From assembly GCF_009765445.1 (NCBI RefSeq), contig NZ_WHOY01000031.1:2501561-2565560 (forward strand): a stretch of DNA of 64,000 nt, given 5' to 3'. Below, piece after piece: positions 8,304 through 18,692 of this stretch. A program made the translations under genes and the position numbers. Each line of letters starts with the position of its first letter. Positions within the stretch are counted from its first letter, which is position 1. This DNA comes from Pantoea sp. BAV 3049. Lineage in GTDB: Bacteria; Pseudomonadota; Gammaproteobacteria; Enterobacterales; Enterobacteriaceae. The notes below the pieces were generated by a model. That model did no database searches. It was not told the DNA's origin and saw only the letters and a list, made by a program, of their open reading frames with translations.

Positions 8304-9095
8304 TCACTCCGCAATCAGCACCTTCACCCCCAGCGCTTCAAAAGCCCTGACCGACTCCGGCGTGATGCCGCTGTCGGTGATCAGAAAATGGATATTGCTC
8401 CAGTCACAGGGCAGCGCAAACATCGACACTTTGTCTATCTTGCTGGAGTCGGCCACCACATAGACGGTGTTGGCGGAGTTAATCATCGCGCTTTTGACCT
8501 TGATATCCGTTTCGCTCGGGAAGCTCAGTCCCAGTCGGGGTGAAATACAGGCAGTGGCCAGGAACAACTTCTCCGCCAGCACGTTTTCGAAAAAGCTGGC
8601 TGCCTTTTCACCGGAAGTGGAAAGCGTGGGGAATTTAAACGTCCCGCCAGTCAGCAGAATGTTAATCCCCGGTTCGCCGCCCAGCATCAGCGCAATATTC
8701 ACCGCGGTGGTGACCACCGACAATTTACGGATATGGGTAATATGTTGGGCAATCGCCGTGGTGGTGGTGCCGGAATCGAAAATGATCGTGTCACCATTTT
8801 CGATATGCTGGGCAGCCAGTTTGCCGATGGCATCCTTTTCATTCAGATGAGTTTGCCGTTCCAGCAGCAGCGCACCGGTATTCTGCTTGCCGGTCATCAG
8901 GGTGGCACCGCCATGATAACGTTGCACATATCCCTCTTTCTGCAGCATACGCAGATCGGTACGGATGGTCGCTTCTGTCAGGTTAAAGGCTTCAGTCAGC
9001 ATTTTGACTGTGACCGTGCCGTCCTCGCGGATCATCTCAAGGATTTTCTCACGGCGCTGCTGCATATCCGCCAGTTGTTCATTTTTGCTTTTCAA
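8304..9095 (-). CDS. DeoR/GlpR-family transcriptional regulator
   Basis: A cytoplasmic sugar-responsive repressor. An N-terminal winged helix (about residues 12-62; NLTEATIRTDLRMLQKEGYVQ and YHGGA are typical of DeoR) is followed by the DeoR effector domain with the phosphosugar-binding FDSGTTTT (106-113). The start is uncertain: TTG at 9093-9095 has AAGGGAG eight bases upstream and gives 263 residues; a TTG at 9131 and an ATG further inside are alternatives. It is divergent from the transketolase/ABC operon and presumably controls it, sensing a phosphorylated intermediate. Candidate operators lie in the shared control region. Confidence 0.88.
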   Translation of the reverse strand: MKSKNEQLADMQQRREKILEMIREDGTVTVKMLTEAFNLTEATIRTDLRMLQKEGYVQRYHGGATLMTGKQNTGALLLERQTHLNEKDAIGKLAAQHIENGDTIIFDSGTTTTAIAQHITHIRKLSVVTTAVNIALMLGGEPGINILLTGGTFKFPTLSTSGEKAASFFENVLAEKLFLATACISPRLGLSFPSETDIKVKSAMINSANTVYVVADSSKIDKVSMFALPCDWSNIHFLITDSGITPESVRAFEALGVKVLIAE

Positions 9096-9218
9096 CCGAA
9101 ACACTCCCTTCACCTGAGGATCGGGCTTCAACCCCCGTCGGCCCTGTTGTTATGGCAAATATTACCCCTCGTTCAGACCGAATGCGAGTATCCCTCCCGG
9201 TGATTTTTTATTTTCGAA

Positions 9219-9229
9219 CGAAAATGAAT
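9219..9229 (+). promoter_or_regulatory. Candidate DeoR-type operator, copy 1
   Basis: CGAAAATGAAT occurs here, preceded by TTTTCGAA so that the block reads as the palindrome TTTTCGAACGAAAA (9211-9224). The same 11 bases recur at 9398-9408. GlpR/DeoR-type operators are often rich in TTCG/CGAA. It is about 125 bp upstream of the regulator's start, where it could serve autoregulation or looping. Confidence 0.5.
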
Positions 9230-9345
9230 TTTAGGGTGGTTGTTGATAAATCACGTTTTTTTCCGCGATTCAGCGATGAATTCCCTGTTTATGTGCAGTC
9301 AAGTCCATATTTCAATGAGTTATATTTTCGAATGGCTTTTGTTTG

Positions 9346-9367
9346 AAATTTGATCTGCGGCACAAAA
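9346..9367 (+). promoter_or_regulatory. Candidate CRP site upstream of the transketolase/ABC operon
   Basis: The block has TTTGA, six bases, then GCACA, with flanking AAA and AAAA; each half matches the CRP consensus (TGTGA/TCACA) at four of five positions. Its centre at 9356.5 lies 41.5 bp before the start point predicted from the TATATT at 9386-9391, the spacing of a class II CRP-activated promoter. This would impose glucose repression on the operon. Prediction by eye. Confidence 0.5.
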
Positions 9368-9385
9368 TGCCATAAAACGATAGCT

Positions 9386-9408
9386 TATATTTTTATTCGA
9401 AAATGAAT
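9386..9408 (+). promoter_or_regulatory. Candidate -10 element and overlapping operator copy 2
   Basis: TATATT (9386-9391) is a good -10 element, giving transcription from about 9398. The second copy of the CGAAAATGAAT repeat begins at that point (9398-9408), so bound regulator would cover the start site. No good -35 is present, as expected for a class II CRP promoter. Confidence 0.45.
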
Positions 9409-9452
9409 GAGCCGCTATCCGCTACGCGGCATGACGATGAGCTGAGGTAATG

Positions 9453-10259
9453 ATGGACTTTCAGGCAATCAAACAGACAGCGCGGCAGGCCCGGCGCTAT
9501 GTTCTGCAAATGAATCATCGGGCTGGGAAAGGCCACACGGGGGCCGATCTTTCTGAAGTGGACATCATTTGCACATTATTTATGGGCGTGATGGACCGGG
9601 GAACCGAACGGCCGGATCAGGATCGCTTCATTCTGTCGAAAGGCCATGGCGCGGGCGGCCTGTACTGCAGCGCAGCGGCAATGGGCATGATTTCGCCTGA
9701 GATCCTCGACCAGTTTATGGGCGACGATACACTGCTGGCCGGGCACCCGGTACGCCAGAAATTACCGGAGCTGGTGGAAATTAACTCCGGCGGTCTGGGG
9801 CACGGTCTGCCGATCGGCGTAGGCCTGGCGCTGGGCAACAAACTTTCCGGTCTCGGCCACCGCCGCGCTTTCGTGTTGCTGGGTGACGGTGAACTGGCGG
9901 AAGGTTCCAACTGGGAAGCGGCAATGTCCGCCAGCAAATTCAAACTCGATAACCTGATCGCCATCGTCGACCGTAATCGTCTGCAGCTGGCGGGCAAAAC
10001 CGAAGACATCATGCCGCTGGAGCCGCTGGCGGACAAATGGCTGGCATTCGGTTTCGAAGTGCTGGAGTGCGACGGCCACGATCCGCAGGCAATCGCTGAC
10101 GCGGTGAACCAGCCTTCCGCCGGCAAACCACGGGTGATCCTCGCCAACACTGAAAAAGGGCACGGTATCTCCTTTATGGCCAATGTCCCGGCCTGGCACC
10201 ACTCTGTACCCAATGATGAGCAGCTGGCCCTGGGGCTGGCAGAGCTGGAGGAAGACTGA
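9453..10259 (+). CDS. Transketolase-like enzyme, N-terminal (ThDP pyrophosphate-binding) subunit
   Basis: A 268-residue protein matching the first half of transketolase: LSKGHG (61-66) and the thiamine diphosphate/Mg motif GDGELAEGSNWE (144-155) ending around NRLQ (175-178). The matching pyrimidine half is the next gene, overlapping as TGATG, so the two form a split transketolase. The second of two adjacent ATGs (9453) is preferred because AGGT lies five bases before it. Split transketolases of this type act in catabolic pathways for unusual sugars (for example apulose-4-phosphate and sulfo-sugars), which fits the operon context. Specificity cannot be read from sequence. Confidence 0.9.
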   Translation: MDFQAIKQTARQARRYVLQMNHRAGKGHTGADLSEVDIICTLFMGVMDRGTERPDQDRFILSKGHGAGGLYCSAAAMGMISPEILDQFMGDDTLLAGHPVRQKLPELVEINSGGLGHGLPIGVGLALGNKLSGLGHRRAFVLLGDGELAEGSNWEAAMSASKFKLDNLIAIVDRNRLQLAGKTEDIMPLEPLADKWLAFGFEVLECDGHDPQAIADAVNQPSAGKPRVILANTEKGHGISFMANVPAWHHSVPNDEQLALGLAELEED

Positions 10260-11176
10260 TGCAAGACTTACGCGACGCTGTAATCGCCACGCTGGTGGAC
10301 GAGCAGGGCAAAGGCGCTAACCTCAGCGTGATGGTGGCGGACTCCACGTCCACCTCGAAAATTGCCCCATTTGAGAAGGCTTACCCTGAGCGGGTGGTTA
10401 ACGTGGGCATTGCCGAACAGAATATGGTTGGCATGGCGGCAGGAATGGCCCTGAGCGGCCGCACGGTATTTACCGCCAATGCGGCACCGTTTCTGTTTGC
10501 CCGATCTAACGAGCAGGTGAAGAACGACATCTGCTACACCGAAACCAACGTGAAAATGCTGGGCCTGAACGCGGGTTTCGCCTACGGCCCCCTCGGGGCG
10601 ACACACCACTGCACCAACGATATTGCTATCGCCCGGACCTTCGGCAACCTGCAAATCTTCGCGCCGGCTGATGCGGTGCAGGCCAGCGCCATTGCCCGCT
10701 ATGCTATTCAGCATCCTGGCCCGGTTTATATCCGTATGGACAGTGACAAAGTGCCGGTACTGCACGACGAGAACTATCAATTTGTGCCGGGCAAACCCGA
10801 AGTCCTGCAGCAGGGGCAGGAGACAGTGGTGTTCTGCATGGGCACGCTGGCCCACGAGGCACTCGCTGCCAAAGACGACAGCATTACCATCGTATCACTG
10901 CCTTCTCTGTGGCCGCTGGATGAAGCTGCCGTGGTGAAGTTGATCGCCAGCCATCAGCAGGTGATCACCATGGAAGAACACACCCTGAGCGGCGGGCTGG
11001 GCAGCATTATTGGCGAGATACTGCACAAGCACGGTCTGCGCCAGCGCTTCACTCCGCTGGGTATTCCCGCTAACGAATTTACCCACAGCAGCAGCCGTGC
11101 GGCCCTGCGCAGCCAGTTCCGCATCGATGCGGAAGGCCTGCGGACCACGCTGCAACACGTTGTTGCTGCAGCCTGA
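10259..11176 (+). CDS. Transketolase-like enzyme, C-terminal subunit
   Basis: A 305-residue protein covering the pyrimidine-binding and C-terminal transketolase domains. VGIAEQNMVGMAAGMA places the catalytic glutamate at position 53, which activates the thiamine ring. It is encoded immediately after the N-terminal subunit with overlapping stop and start. Together they would transfer a two-carbon ketol unit from a ketose phosphate to an aldose acceptor. The C-terminal part (from about 180) is the transketolase C domain thought to help subunit association. Confidence 0.9.
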   Translation: MQDLRDAVIATLVDEQGKGANLSVMVADSTSTSKIAPFEKAYPERVVNVGIAEQNMVGMAAGMALSGRTVFTANAAPFLFARSNEQVKNDICYTETNVKMLGLNAGFAYGPLGATHHCTNDIAIARTFGNLQIFAPADAVQASAIARYAIQHPGPVYIRMDSDKVPVLHDENYQFVPGKPEVLQQGQETVVFCMGTLAHEALAAKDDSITIVSLPSLWPLDEAAVVKLIASHQQVITMEEHTLSGGLGSIIGEILHKHGLRQRFTPLGIPANEFTHSSSRAALRSQFRIDAEGLRTTLQHVVAAA

Positions 11177-11188
11177 GGAGAGCCACCA

Positions 11189-11986
11189 ATGAGCAATGAA
11201 TATGACGTCAGCCTGCGTTACGGCGTGGAAAGCAATACGGACCTGAGTGGCAAAGTGGCAGTAGTCACCGGTGGTCTGGGCGGTATCGCCATGGCCAGCA
11301 ATGAGATGCTGCTGGCGAAAGGTGCGAAGCTGGCGCTGCTGTACCCGGCCTTTGAACACGGCAAAGTGAGTGACGTGGCCGGGCAATTTGATGCCGATCG
11401 TGTGCAATTTGTTGAGTGTGATGTGACCGATCCCGCATCTGTGGAAAAAGCCTTCGCGGCAGTGGAGGCGCATTACGGCCGGATTGATATCCTGGTGAAC
11501 TGCGCAGGTTACGTGATGTTGCAGCCGGTGCTGGAAACCGAGTTCAGCGAGTGGGAAAAGCAGGTCGCGGTGAACCTCACCGGGCCATTTCTATGCTCGC
11601 AGGCTGCTGCCAGGCGCATGGTGAAAGCAGGCAAGGGCGGCAAAATTATCAATATCGCCTCGCAGGCGGCCTCCATCGCCATCGATAACCATGTGGCCTA
11701 CACCTCAGCCAAAGCCGGTCTGCTGGGCATGACCAAAGTGATGGCGAAAGAGTTCGCCCCGCACAAAATTAACGTTAACACGCTGTCGCCAACCGTGGTG
11801 CTGACGCCGATGGGCGAAAAAGCCTGGCGGGGTGAGAAGGGCGAAGCGATGAAGAAACTGATCCCACTTGGCCGCTTTGCTTATACCGATGAAATCGCCG
11901 CTGCGGTGCTGTTCTTCGCCGGTAACGGCAGCGACATGATTACCGGCGCCGATCTGATGATCGATGGCGGATTTACCATTTGGTAA
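11189..11986 (+). CDS. Short-chain dehydrogenase/reductase (first of two in operon)
   Basis: A 265-residue classical SDR. The cofactor motif is TGGLGGIA (27-34), NCAG is at 104-107, and the catalytic residues are Ser158, Tyr171 and Lys175 (YTSAK). The N-terminus has about 20 residues before the Rossmann fold, as in D-threitol/sorbitol-type dehydrogenases. It starts 12 bp after the transketolase gene with an AGGAG ribosome site. In this operon it most plausibly oxidises a sugar alcohol to a ketose (or epimerises one together with the second SDR). The substrate is unknown. Confidence 0.88.
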   Translation: MSNEYDVSLRYGVESNTDLSGKVAVVTGGLGGIAMASNEMLLAKGAKLALLYPAFEHGKVSDVAGQFDADRVQFVECDVTDPASVEKAFAAVEAHYGRIDILVNCAGYVMLQPVLETEFSEWEKQVAVNLTGPFLCSQAAARRMVKAGKGGKIINIASQAASIAIDNHVAYTSAKAGLLGMTKVMAKEFAPHKINVNTLSPTVVLTPMGEKAWRGEKGEAMKKLIPLGRFAYTDEIAAAVLFFAGNGSDMITGADLMIDGGFTIW

Positions 11987-12081
11987 TACTGCGCCCAGAC
12001 CAGAGAAGAGTTGTACGACAAACGCAATACCCTACATAAAAAACCATAACGCTGTACCTACAATATTGAGAGAACATCATT

Positions 12082-13017
12082 ATGAACATGCGTTTAACAG
12101 TATTAGCCGTTGCCACAGCCTGCACATTTTCTCACGCTGCACTGGCTGCCGATAAGGGCACCATTATGATCATGGTGAACTCGCTGGATAACCCTTATTA
12201 CGCCTCAGAAGCGAAAGGGGCGAACATGAAAGCGCAGGAGCTGGGATATAAAACTTCTGTGCTTTCCCACGGCGAAGACGTGAAAAAGCAGAGCGAGCTG
12301 ATCGATGCGGCTATTGGCAAAAAAGTGCAGGGTATTATTCTCGATAACGCCGACTCCACCGCCAGCGTCGCAGCGATTCAGAAAGCCAAAGATGCCGGTA
12401 TTCCGGTGGTACTGATCAACCGCGAAATTCCGGTTGATAACGTTGCGCTGGAGCAAATCACCCACAATAACTTCCAGGCTGGTTCCGACGTCGCCAACGT
12501 TTTCGTCGAGAAAATGGGCGAAAAGGGCAAATACGCCGAGCTGACCTGCAATCTTGCAGATAACAACTGCGTGACCCGTTCCAAATCTTTTCACCAGGTG
12601 CTTGATCAGTATCCGGACCTGAAAAGCGTGGCGAAACAGGATGCCAAAGGCACGCTGATCGATGGCAAACGCATTATGGACAGCATTCTGCAGGCTCACC
12701 CGGATGTGAAAGGGGTGATCTGCGGCAACGGTCCGGTAGCGCTGGGTGCCATTGCCGCGCTGAAGGCAGCCAACCGTAGCGACGTGATCGTGGTCGGCAT
12801 CGACGGCAGTAACGATGAACGTGACGCGGTGAAAGCCGGTTCGCTGAAGGCTACCGTGATGCTGCAGGCTCAGGCTATTGCCGCGCAGGGCGTAACCGAC
12901 CTCGACAACTTTATCCAGAAAGGCACCAAACCCGAGAAGCAGCGCGTGATGTTCCGCGGCATTCTGATTGGGCCGGATAACGCCTCTAAGGTGCAGGATT
13001 TCAATTACAAATCGTAG
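12082..13017 (+). CDS. Periplasmic sugar-binding protein of ABC transporter (RbsB-like)
   Basis: A 311-residue protein with a signal peptide (cleavage around HAALAA-DKG) and a type I periplasmic binding fold as in ribose and galactose binding proteins (IMIMVNSLDNPYY near the mature start; GIDGSNDE late). Two cysteines in TCNLADNNC could form a disulfide. It is the first transporter gene of the operon and would deliver the sugar or polyol to the ATPase/permease encoded downstream. A 95-bp gap precedes it and a stable intercistronic hairpin follows it, which fits high expression of binding proteins. Confidence 0.9.
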   Translation: MNMRLTVLAVATACTFSHAALAADKGTIMIMVNSLDNPYYASEAKGANMKAQELGYKTSVLSHGEDVKKQSELIDAAIGKKVQGIILDNADSTASVAAIQKAKDAGIPVVLINREIPVDNVALEQITHNNFQAGSDVANVFVEKMGEKGKYAELTCNLADNNCVTRSKSFHQVLDQYPDLKSVAKQDAKGTLIDGKRIMDSILQAHPDVKGVICGNGPVALGAIAALKAANRSDVIVVGIDGSNDERDAVKAGSLKATVMLQAQAIAAQGVTDLDNFIQKGTKPEKQRVMFRGILIGPDNASKVQDFNYKS

Positions 13018-13038
13018 TTGGTGTTGTCGTGATACTGC

Positions 13039-13058
13039 TGCGCCCCTGCGGGGGCGCA
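13039..13058 (+). other. Intercistronic hairpin after the binding-protein gene
   Basis: TGCGCCCC (13039-13046) and GGGGCGCA (13051-13058) form a perfect 8-bp stem with a four-base loop, with no T-run after it. Such hairpins after binding-protein genes (classically malE) protect the upstream mRNA from 3' exonucleases and raise its yield relative to downstream genes. Confidence 0.6.
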
Positions 13059-13071
13059 AAGGAGAGAAAGT

Positions 13072-13683
13072 ATGTCCAGGCGAGTCTGGCTGGCAATCGC
13101 GGTACTGGCCCTGGGGGGCTGCCGTATTGTGTCACAACAGGAATTAGCCGACCTGAAAAATCCGCCTAATCCCAAAATGGCGAATATCGCCAGCACTTAC
13201 CAGCACGCGATTGTGCCGCAGGTGCTTAACGACGCCAAACCGCTGGGCGAGGTGATGAAGGATCTGGCCGCCGCAAAAGATTTCGACAGCGCCTGTAAAC
13301 AGTTTGGCTATCGCAGCCAGGAAGAGAATCCCTGCGTATTCACCGTCAAAGTGAACGGCACAGTCGCCAGCGTCAACACCACATCCCGCAGCGGAAAGAT
13401 GACGGTGAAAGATGCCAGCGGCCAGGATGTGGCCGTGCAGATTGGCCCCATTATTCGCGGTACCGCGCTGCGAGACGTTTATAAAGGCGTGAGCTATCAG
13501 GACTTTAATGACCAGGTGATGTTTGGCGACTACGGCAAGGCGATTAACACCCTGGCCTCGAATGAGGTGATCAAGCTGCAGCCGAAAGTCGGCGACCGGG
13601 TGGAAGTTGACGGCGTGTTCAGCAGTTGGGACGTACCGCAAACCGCTCCGGATATCACCCCGGCCCGTGTCGTTCGTCAATGA
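13072..13683 (+). CDS. DUF2291-family lipoprotein in sugar ABC operon
   Basis: A 203-residue predicted lipoprotein: MSRRVWLAIAVLALGGC gives a lipobox with the cysteine at position 17. The mature part is rich in beta strands and resembles the DUF2291 family, whose members are commonly found in operons with RbsB/RbsA/RbsC-type transporters but whose role is not established. Start ATG with AGGAG upstream. Its place between the binding-protein and ATPase genes argues for a transporter accessory role on the periplasmic side. Confidence 0.8.
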   Translation: MSRRVWLAIAVLALGGCRIVSQQELADLKNPPNPKMANIASTYQHAIVPQVLNDAKPLGEVMKDLAAAKDFDSACKQFGYRSQEENPCVFTVKVNGTVASVNTTSRSGKMTVKDASGQDVAVQIGPIIRGTALRDVYKGVSYQDFNDQVMFGDYGKAINTLASNEVIKLQPKVGDRVEVDGVFSSWDVPQTAPDITPARVVRQ

Positions 13684-13693
13684 GGAGTGCACC

Positions 13694-15244
<1,551 letters not shown>

Positions 15245-15280
15245 TTTGCCGATGCCGCCTCTGGCGTTGAGGAAAACAGT

Positions 15281-16348
15281 ATGAATCAGAAATACCTGCT
15301 CTATATGTACTTGCTGAAGGCCCGAACCTTTATTGCGCTGTTAATCGTGATTGGCTTTTTCAGCGTGATGGTGCCGAATTTTTTAACACCCTCTAACCTG
15401 CTGATCATGACCCAGCACGTGGCGATCACCGGGCTGCTGGCTATTGGTATGACGCTGGTGATCCTGACCGGCGGTATTGACCTGTCGGTCGGCGCGGTCG
15501 CCGGGATCTGCGGCATGGTTGCCGGGGCGTTACTGACTAACGGGGTACCGATCTGGGGCGGTGAGGTGCTGTTCCTCAACGTGCCGGAAGTTATCCTGGT
15601 CGTCGCCGTCTTCGGTGTGATTGTCGGCCTGATCAACGGTGCGGTGATCACCCGTCTGGGTGTGGCACCGTTTATCTGTACGCTCGGCATGATGTATGTG
15701 GCGCGCGGCGCGGCACTGTTGTTCAACGACGGCAGTACCTACGCCAACCTGGTAGGGATGCCGCAACTGGGTAACACCGGATTCGCCATTCTCGGCTCCG
15801 GTACCATCCTCGGTGTTTACATCCCGATCTGGCTGATGGTCGGCTTCCTGTTGCTGGGTCTGTATATCACCCGCAAAACCCCGCTGGGCCGCTATATCTA
15901 CGCCAGCGGCGGTAACGAGTCAGCCGCCCGGCTGGCCGGTGTGCCGATTATCAAAGTGAAAATTTTCGTTTATGCCTTCTCCGGTCTCTGTGCCGGTCTG
16001 GTTGGGCTGGTGGTGGCTTCACAGCTGCAAACTGCGCACCCGATGACCGGTAACATGTTTGAGATGGATGCCATCGGCGCAACCGTGCTGGGTGGTACGG
16101 CGCTGGCGGGTGGTCGCGGACGTGTGTCCGGCTCGATTATCGGTGCCTTCGTGATCGTCTTCCTCGCCGACGGCATGGTGATGATGGGCGTCAGCGACTT
16201 CTGGCAGATGGTGATTAAAGGCCTGGTGATCGTCACCGCCGTGGTTATTGACCAGTTCCAGCAGCGTTTGCAGAGCAAAGTGGTGCTGATGCGTCGTCAT
16301 GAAAAAAAGCAGGCGGCCGCGCCGCTGTCTGAGGTGAGTCATGGCTAG
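15281..16348 (+). CDS. Sugar ABC transporter permease (RbsC-like)
   Basis: A 355-residue polytopic membrane protein with about ten hydrophobic segments and the CUT2 permease motifs GMTLVILTGGIDLSVGAV and ATVLGGTALAGGRGRVSGS (the latter contacts the ATPase). The C-terminal cytoplasmic tail is basic and overlaps the kinase start by eight bases. Together with the RbsA-like ATPase and the periplasmic protein it forms a complete importer. Confidence 0.93.
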   Translation: MNQKYLLYMYLLKARTFIALLIVIGFFSVMVPNFLTPSNLLIMTQHVAITGLLAIGMTLVILTGGIDLSVGAVAGICGMVAGALLTNGVPIWGGEVLFLNVPEVILVVAVFGVIVGLINGAVITRLGVAPFICTLGMMYVARGAALLFNDGSTYANLVGMPQLGNTGFAILGSGTILGVYIPIWLMVGFLLLGLYITRKTPLGRYIYASGGNESAARLAGVPIIKVKIFVYAFSGLCAGLVGLVVASQLQTAHPMTGNMFEMDAIGATVLGGTALAGGRGRVSGSIIGAFVIVFLADGMVMMGVSDFWQMVIKGLVIVTAVVIDQFQQRLQSKVVLMRRHEKKQAAAPLSEVSHG

Positions 16349-17876
16349 AGAGCTGATTATCGCCCTCGACGAAGGGACAAGTAACGTCAAAGCGGTGGCA
16401 ATTGATGCCCGCGGGCAGGTGGTCAGTAAGGCGTCCCGGCCGCTGACGGTGGAGACACCGCAGTCTGGCTGGGTGGAACAGGATGGCAGGGTGCTGCTGA
16501 GTGCTTCCCTGACGGTGATCCGCGAAGTGGTTGACCACGTCGGAGAGAACCGCATCGCGGCTTTGGCAATCAGTAACCAGCGGGAAACGGCGATGGGCTG
16601 GGAGCGGGCAACCGGCCAGCCTGTGGCCCCGGCGCTGACCTGGCAGTGTTCGCGCTCCGCGGCATTTTGCGAACAGTTGCGGCGCGATCAGCAGGACGAG
16701 CTGATCCGCTCGGTGACTGGTCTGCCGATTGCTCCGCTTTTTTCCGGTTCGAAAATGCGCTGGCTACTGGATAACACCGCCAACGGTATTGAGCGGGCGG
16801 TCAACGGTGAGATTTGCCTCGGTACGATTGATGCCTGGCTGTTATGGCACTTTACCGGCGGCAAGCAGTTCCGCTGCGACACCTCGAATGCCGCCCGCAC
16901 CCAACTGCTGAACCTGCAGACCGGCGACTGGGATGAGGCAATGCTGGCGCTGTTTGGCATTCCTCGCGTGGCGTTGCCGGAGATCCGTCCTTCCAGCGGC
17001 CTGTTCGGCACCACTCGTGGGCTGAGCGGTATCCCGGATGGTCTGCCGGTGATGGCGATGATCGGCGATTCCCACGCCGCGCTTTACGGCCACGGGCTGG
17101 GCGCGCCGGGGGGCGTAAAGGCCACCTATGGCACCGGTTCGTCGGTAATGGCACCTTTGCTCACGCCAGATACCAGCATTACTGAACTGGCGACCACCGT
17201 GGCCTGGCATGACGGCCAGCAGCTGGTTTACGGGCTGGAAGGCAATATCCCGCACACCGGCGACGGCGTGGCGTGGATGGCGCAGGCGACCGGCTTAACC
17301 GACGGCAAAGGTCAGGTGCTGAGCCGGGCACTGCATGAACTGCCCGCCAGTATCGACTCCACGCTCGGCGTTTACTTTGTGCCCGCGTTGACCGGCACCG
17401 GTGCCCCCTGGTGGGACGATCAGGCGCGCGGTGTGGTCTGCGGCCTGAGCCGTGGCGTGACGCCGGCCCATCTGATCCGGGCCTCGCTGGAGGCGATTGC
17501 CTACCAGATTGGCGACGTCATCAATGCCATGCGTCAGCATCCGGGGTTCCAGCTGGCGACGTTGATGGTGGACGGCGGCCCGACGCAGAACCCGTGGCTG
17601 ATGCAGTTCCAGGCCGATCTGCTGGGTGTTCCGGTCGCCCGCAGCACCACGCCGGAACTCTCCGCCCTCGGAGCCGGACTGCTTGCACGCCGGGCGCTGG
17701 AGCAGTTAAAAGACCAGCAATTGTTATCGCTGTTGCCAGAGCACGATCGGTGGCTGCCCGACGAGGTCCGCCATCACTTATTGCAGCACGCCTGGCAGGG
17801 CTGGCGCGACGCGGTTCAGCGGACGCTCTGGCAGCCAGGCACTCAGACAACGAAGGGAGCACAGTATGAATCGTAA
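16341..17876 (+). CDS. FGGY-family carbohydrate kinase
   Basis: A 511-residue two-domain FGGY kinase. The N-terminal phosphate motif is DEGTSNVKA (10-18); the C-terminal domain contains MVDGGPTQNPWLMQFQADLL, typical of the family. Members phosphorylate glycerol, xylulose, ribulose, erythritol, apulose and similar compounds. Its overlap with the permease and with the second SDR shows a tight operon. Here it probably phosphorylates the ketose produced by an SDR, giving the transketolase substrate; specificity is not readable by eye. Confidence 0.9.
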   Translation: MARELIIALDEGTSNVKAVAIDARGQVVSKASRPLTVETPQSGWVEQDGRVLLSASLTVIREVVDHVGENRIAALAISNQRETAMGWERATGQPVAPALTWQCSRSAAFCEQLRRDQQDELIRSVTGLPIAPLFSGSKMRWLLDNTANGIERAVNGEICLGTIDAWLLWHFTGGKQFRCDTSNAARTQLLNLQTGDWDEAMLALFGIPRVALPEIRPSSGLFGTTRGLSGIPDGLPVMAMIGDSHAALYGHGLGAPGGVKATYGTGSSVMAPLLTPDTSITELATTVAWHDGQQLVYGLEGNIPHTGDGVAWMAQATGLTDGKGQVLSRALHELPASIDSTLGVYFVPALTGTGAPWWDDQARGVVCGLSRGVTPAHLIRASLEAIAYQIGDVINAMRQHPGFQLATLMVDGGPTQNPWLMQFQADLLGVPVARSTTPELSALGAGLLARRALEQLKDQQLLSLLPEHDRWLPDEVRHHLLQHAWQGWRDAVQRTLWQPGTQTTKGAQYES

Positions 17877-18663
17877 TTTCCAGGGGAAAACCGTGGTGAT
17901 CACCGGTGCCTGTCGCGGGATTGGTGCCGGGATCGCAGAACGCTTCGCCAGTGATGGCGCGCAGCTGGTAATGGTATCCAACGCGAAACGGGTGTTTGAA
18001 ACCGCCGAAAAGCTGAAGAGCGCTTACGGTAGTGACATTCTGGCGCTGCAGGTTGATGTGACCGATGAAGGTCAGGTGCAGGATCTTTATCGTCAGGCCG
18101 CAGAGCGTTTCGGCACCATTGATGTTTCCATTCAGAATGCCGGAGTGATCACCATCGACTACTTCGACAAAATGCCGAAGTCAGACTTCGATAAAATCCT
18201 CGCCGTCAATACCACCGGCGTGTGGCTGTGCTGCCGTGAAGCGGCAAAATATATGGTGAAGCAGCAGTACGGCAGCCTGATCAATACCTCTTCCGGTCAG
18301 GGACGTCAGGGCTTTATCTACACGCCACATTATGCGGCCAGTAAAATGGGCGTTATCGGCATTACCCAGAGCCTGTCGCAGGAGCTGGCCCCCTGGAACA
18401 TCACCGTGAACGCTTTCTGTCCGGGTATTATTGAAAGCGAGATGTGGGATTATAACGACCGCGTGTGGGGCGAAATCCTCAGCAGCGAGGAGAAGAAGTA
18501 TGGCAAAGGGGAGCTGATGGCGGAGTGGGTGAAGGGGATCCCGCTGAAGCGCGCCGGGCAGCCGCAGGATGTCGCCGGGCTGGTGGCGTTCCTCGCGTCC
18601 GATGATGCCCGTTACATCACCGGACAAACCATTAACGTCGACGGTGGCCTGATCATGTCCTGA
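17866..18663 (+). CDS. Short-chain dehydrogenase/reductase (second of two in operon)
   Basis: A 265-residue SDR with cofactor motif TGACRGIG (13-20), NAG (91-93), a serine pair at 142-143 and the catalytic Tyr156/Lys160 (YAASK). The C-terminal end YITGQTINVDGGLIMS is typical of polyol dehydrogenases. It is clearly a different enzyme from the SDR at 11189, so the pathway probably needs two redox steps or handles two related polyols. It is the last gene of the operon, overlapping the kinase by 11 bases. Confidence 0.88.
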   Translation: MNRNFQGKTVVITGACRGIGAGIAERFASDGAQLVMVSNAKRVFETAEKLKSAYGSDILALQVDVTDEGQVQDLYRQAAERFGTIDVSIQNAGVITIDYFDKMPKSDFDKILAVNTTGVWLCCREAAKYMVKQQYGSLINTSSGQGRQGFIYTPHYAASKMGVIGITQSLSQELAPWNITVNAFCPGIIESEMWDYNDRVWGEILSSEEKKYGKGELMAEWVKGIPLKRAGQPQDVAGLVAFLASDDARYITGQTINVDGGLIMS

Positions 18664-18692
18664 TCGACCACCGATCAAAGTAAACCGTCAAA

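Noticed and set aside
9617-10264. Long minus-strand open frame (215 codons) opposite the transketolase gene
   Set aside because: Shadow of a conserved enzyme gene in GC-rich sequence; Ser/Pro/Arg-rich and no ribosome site.
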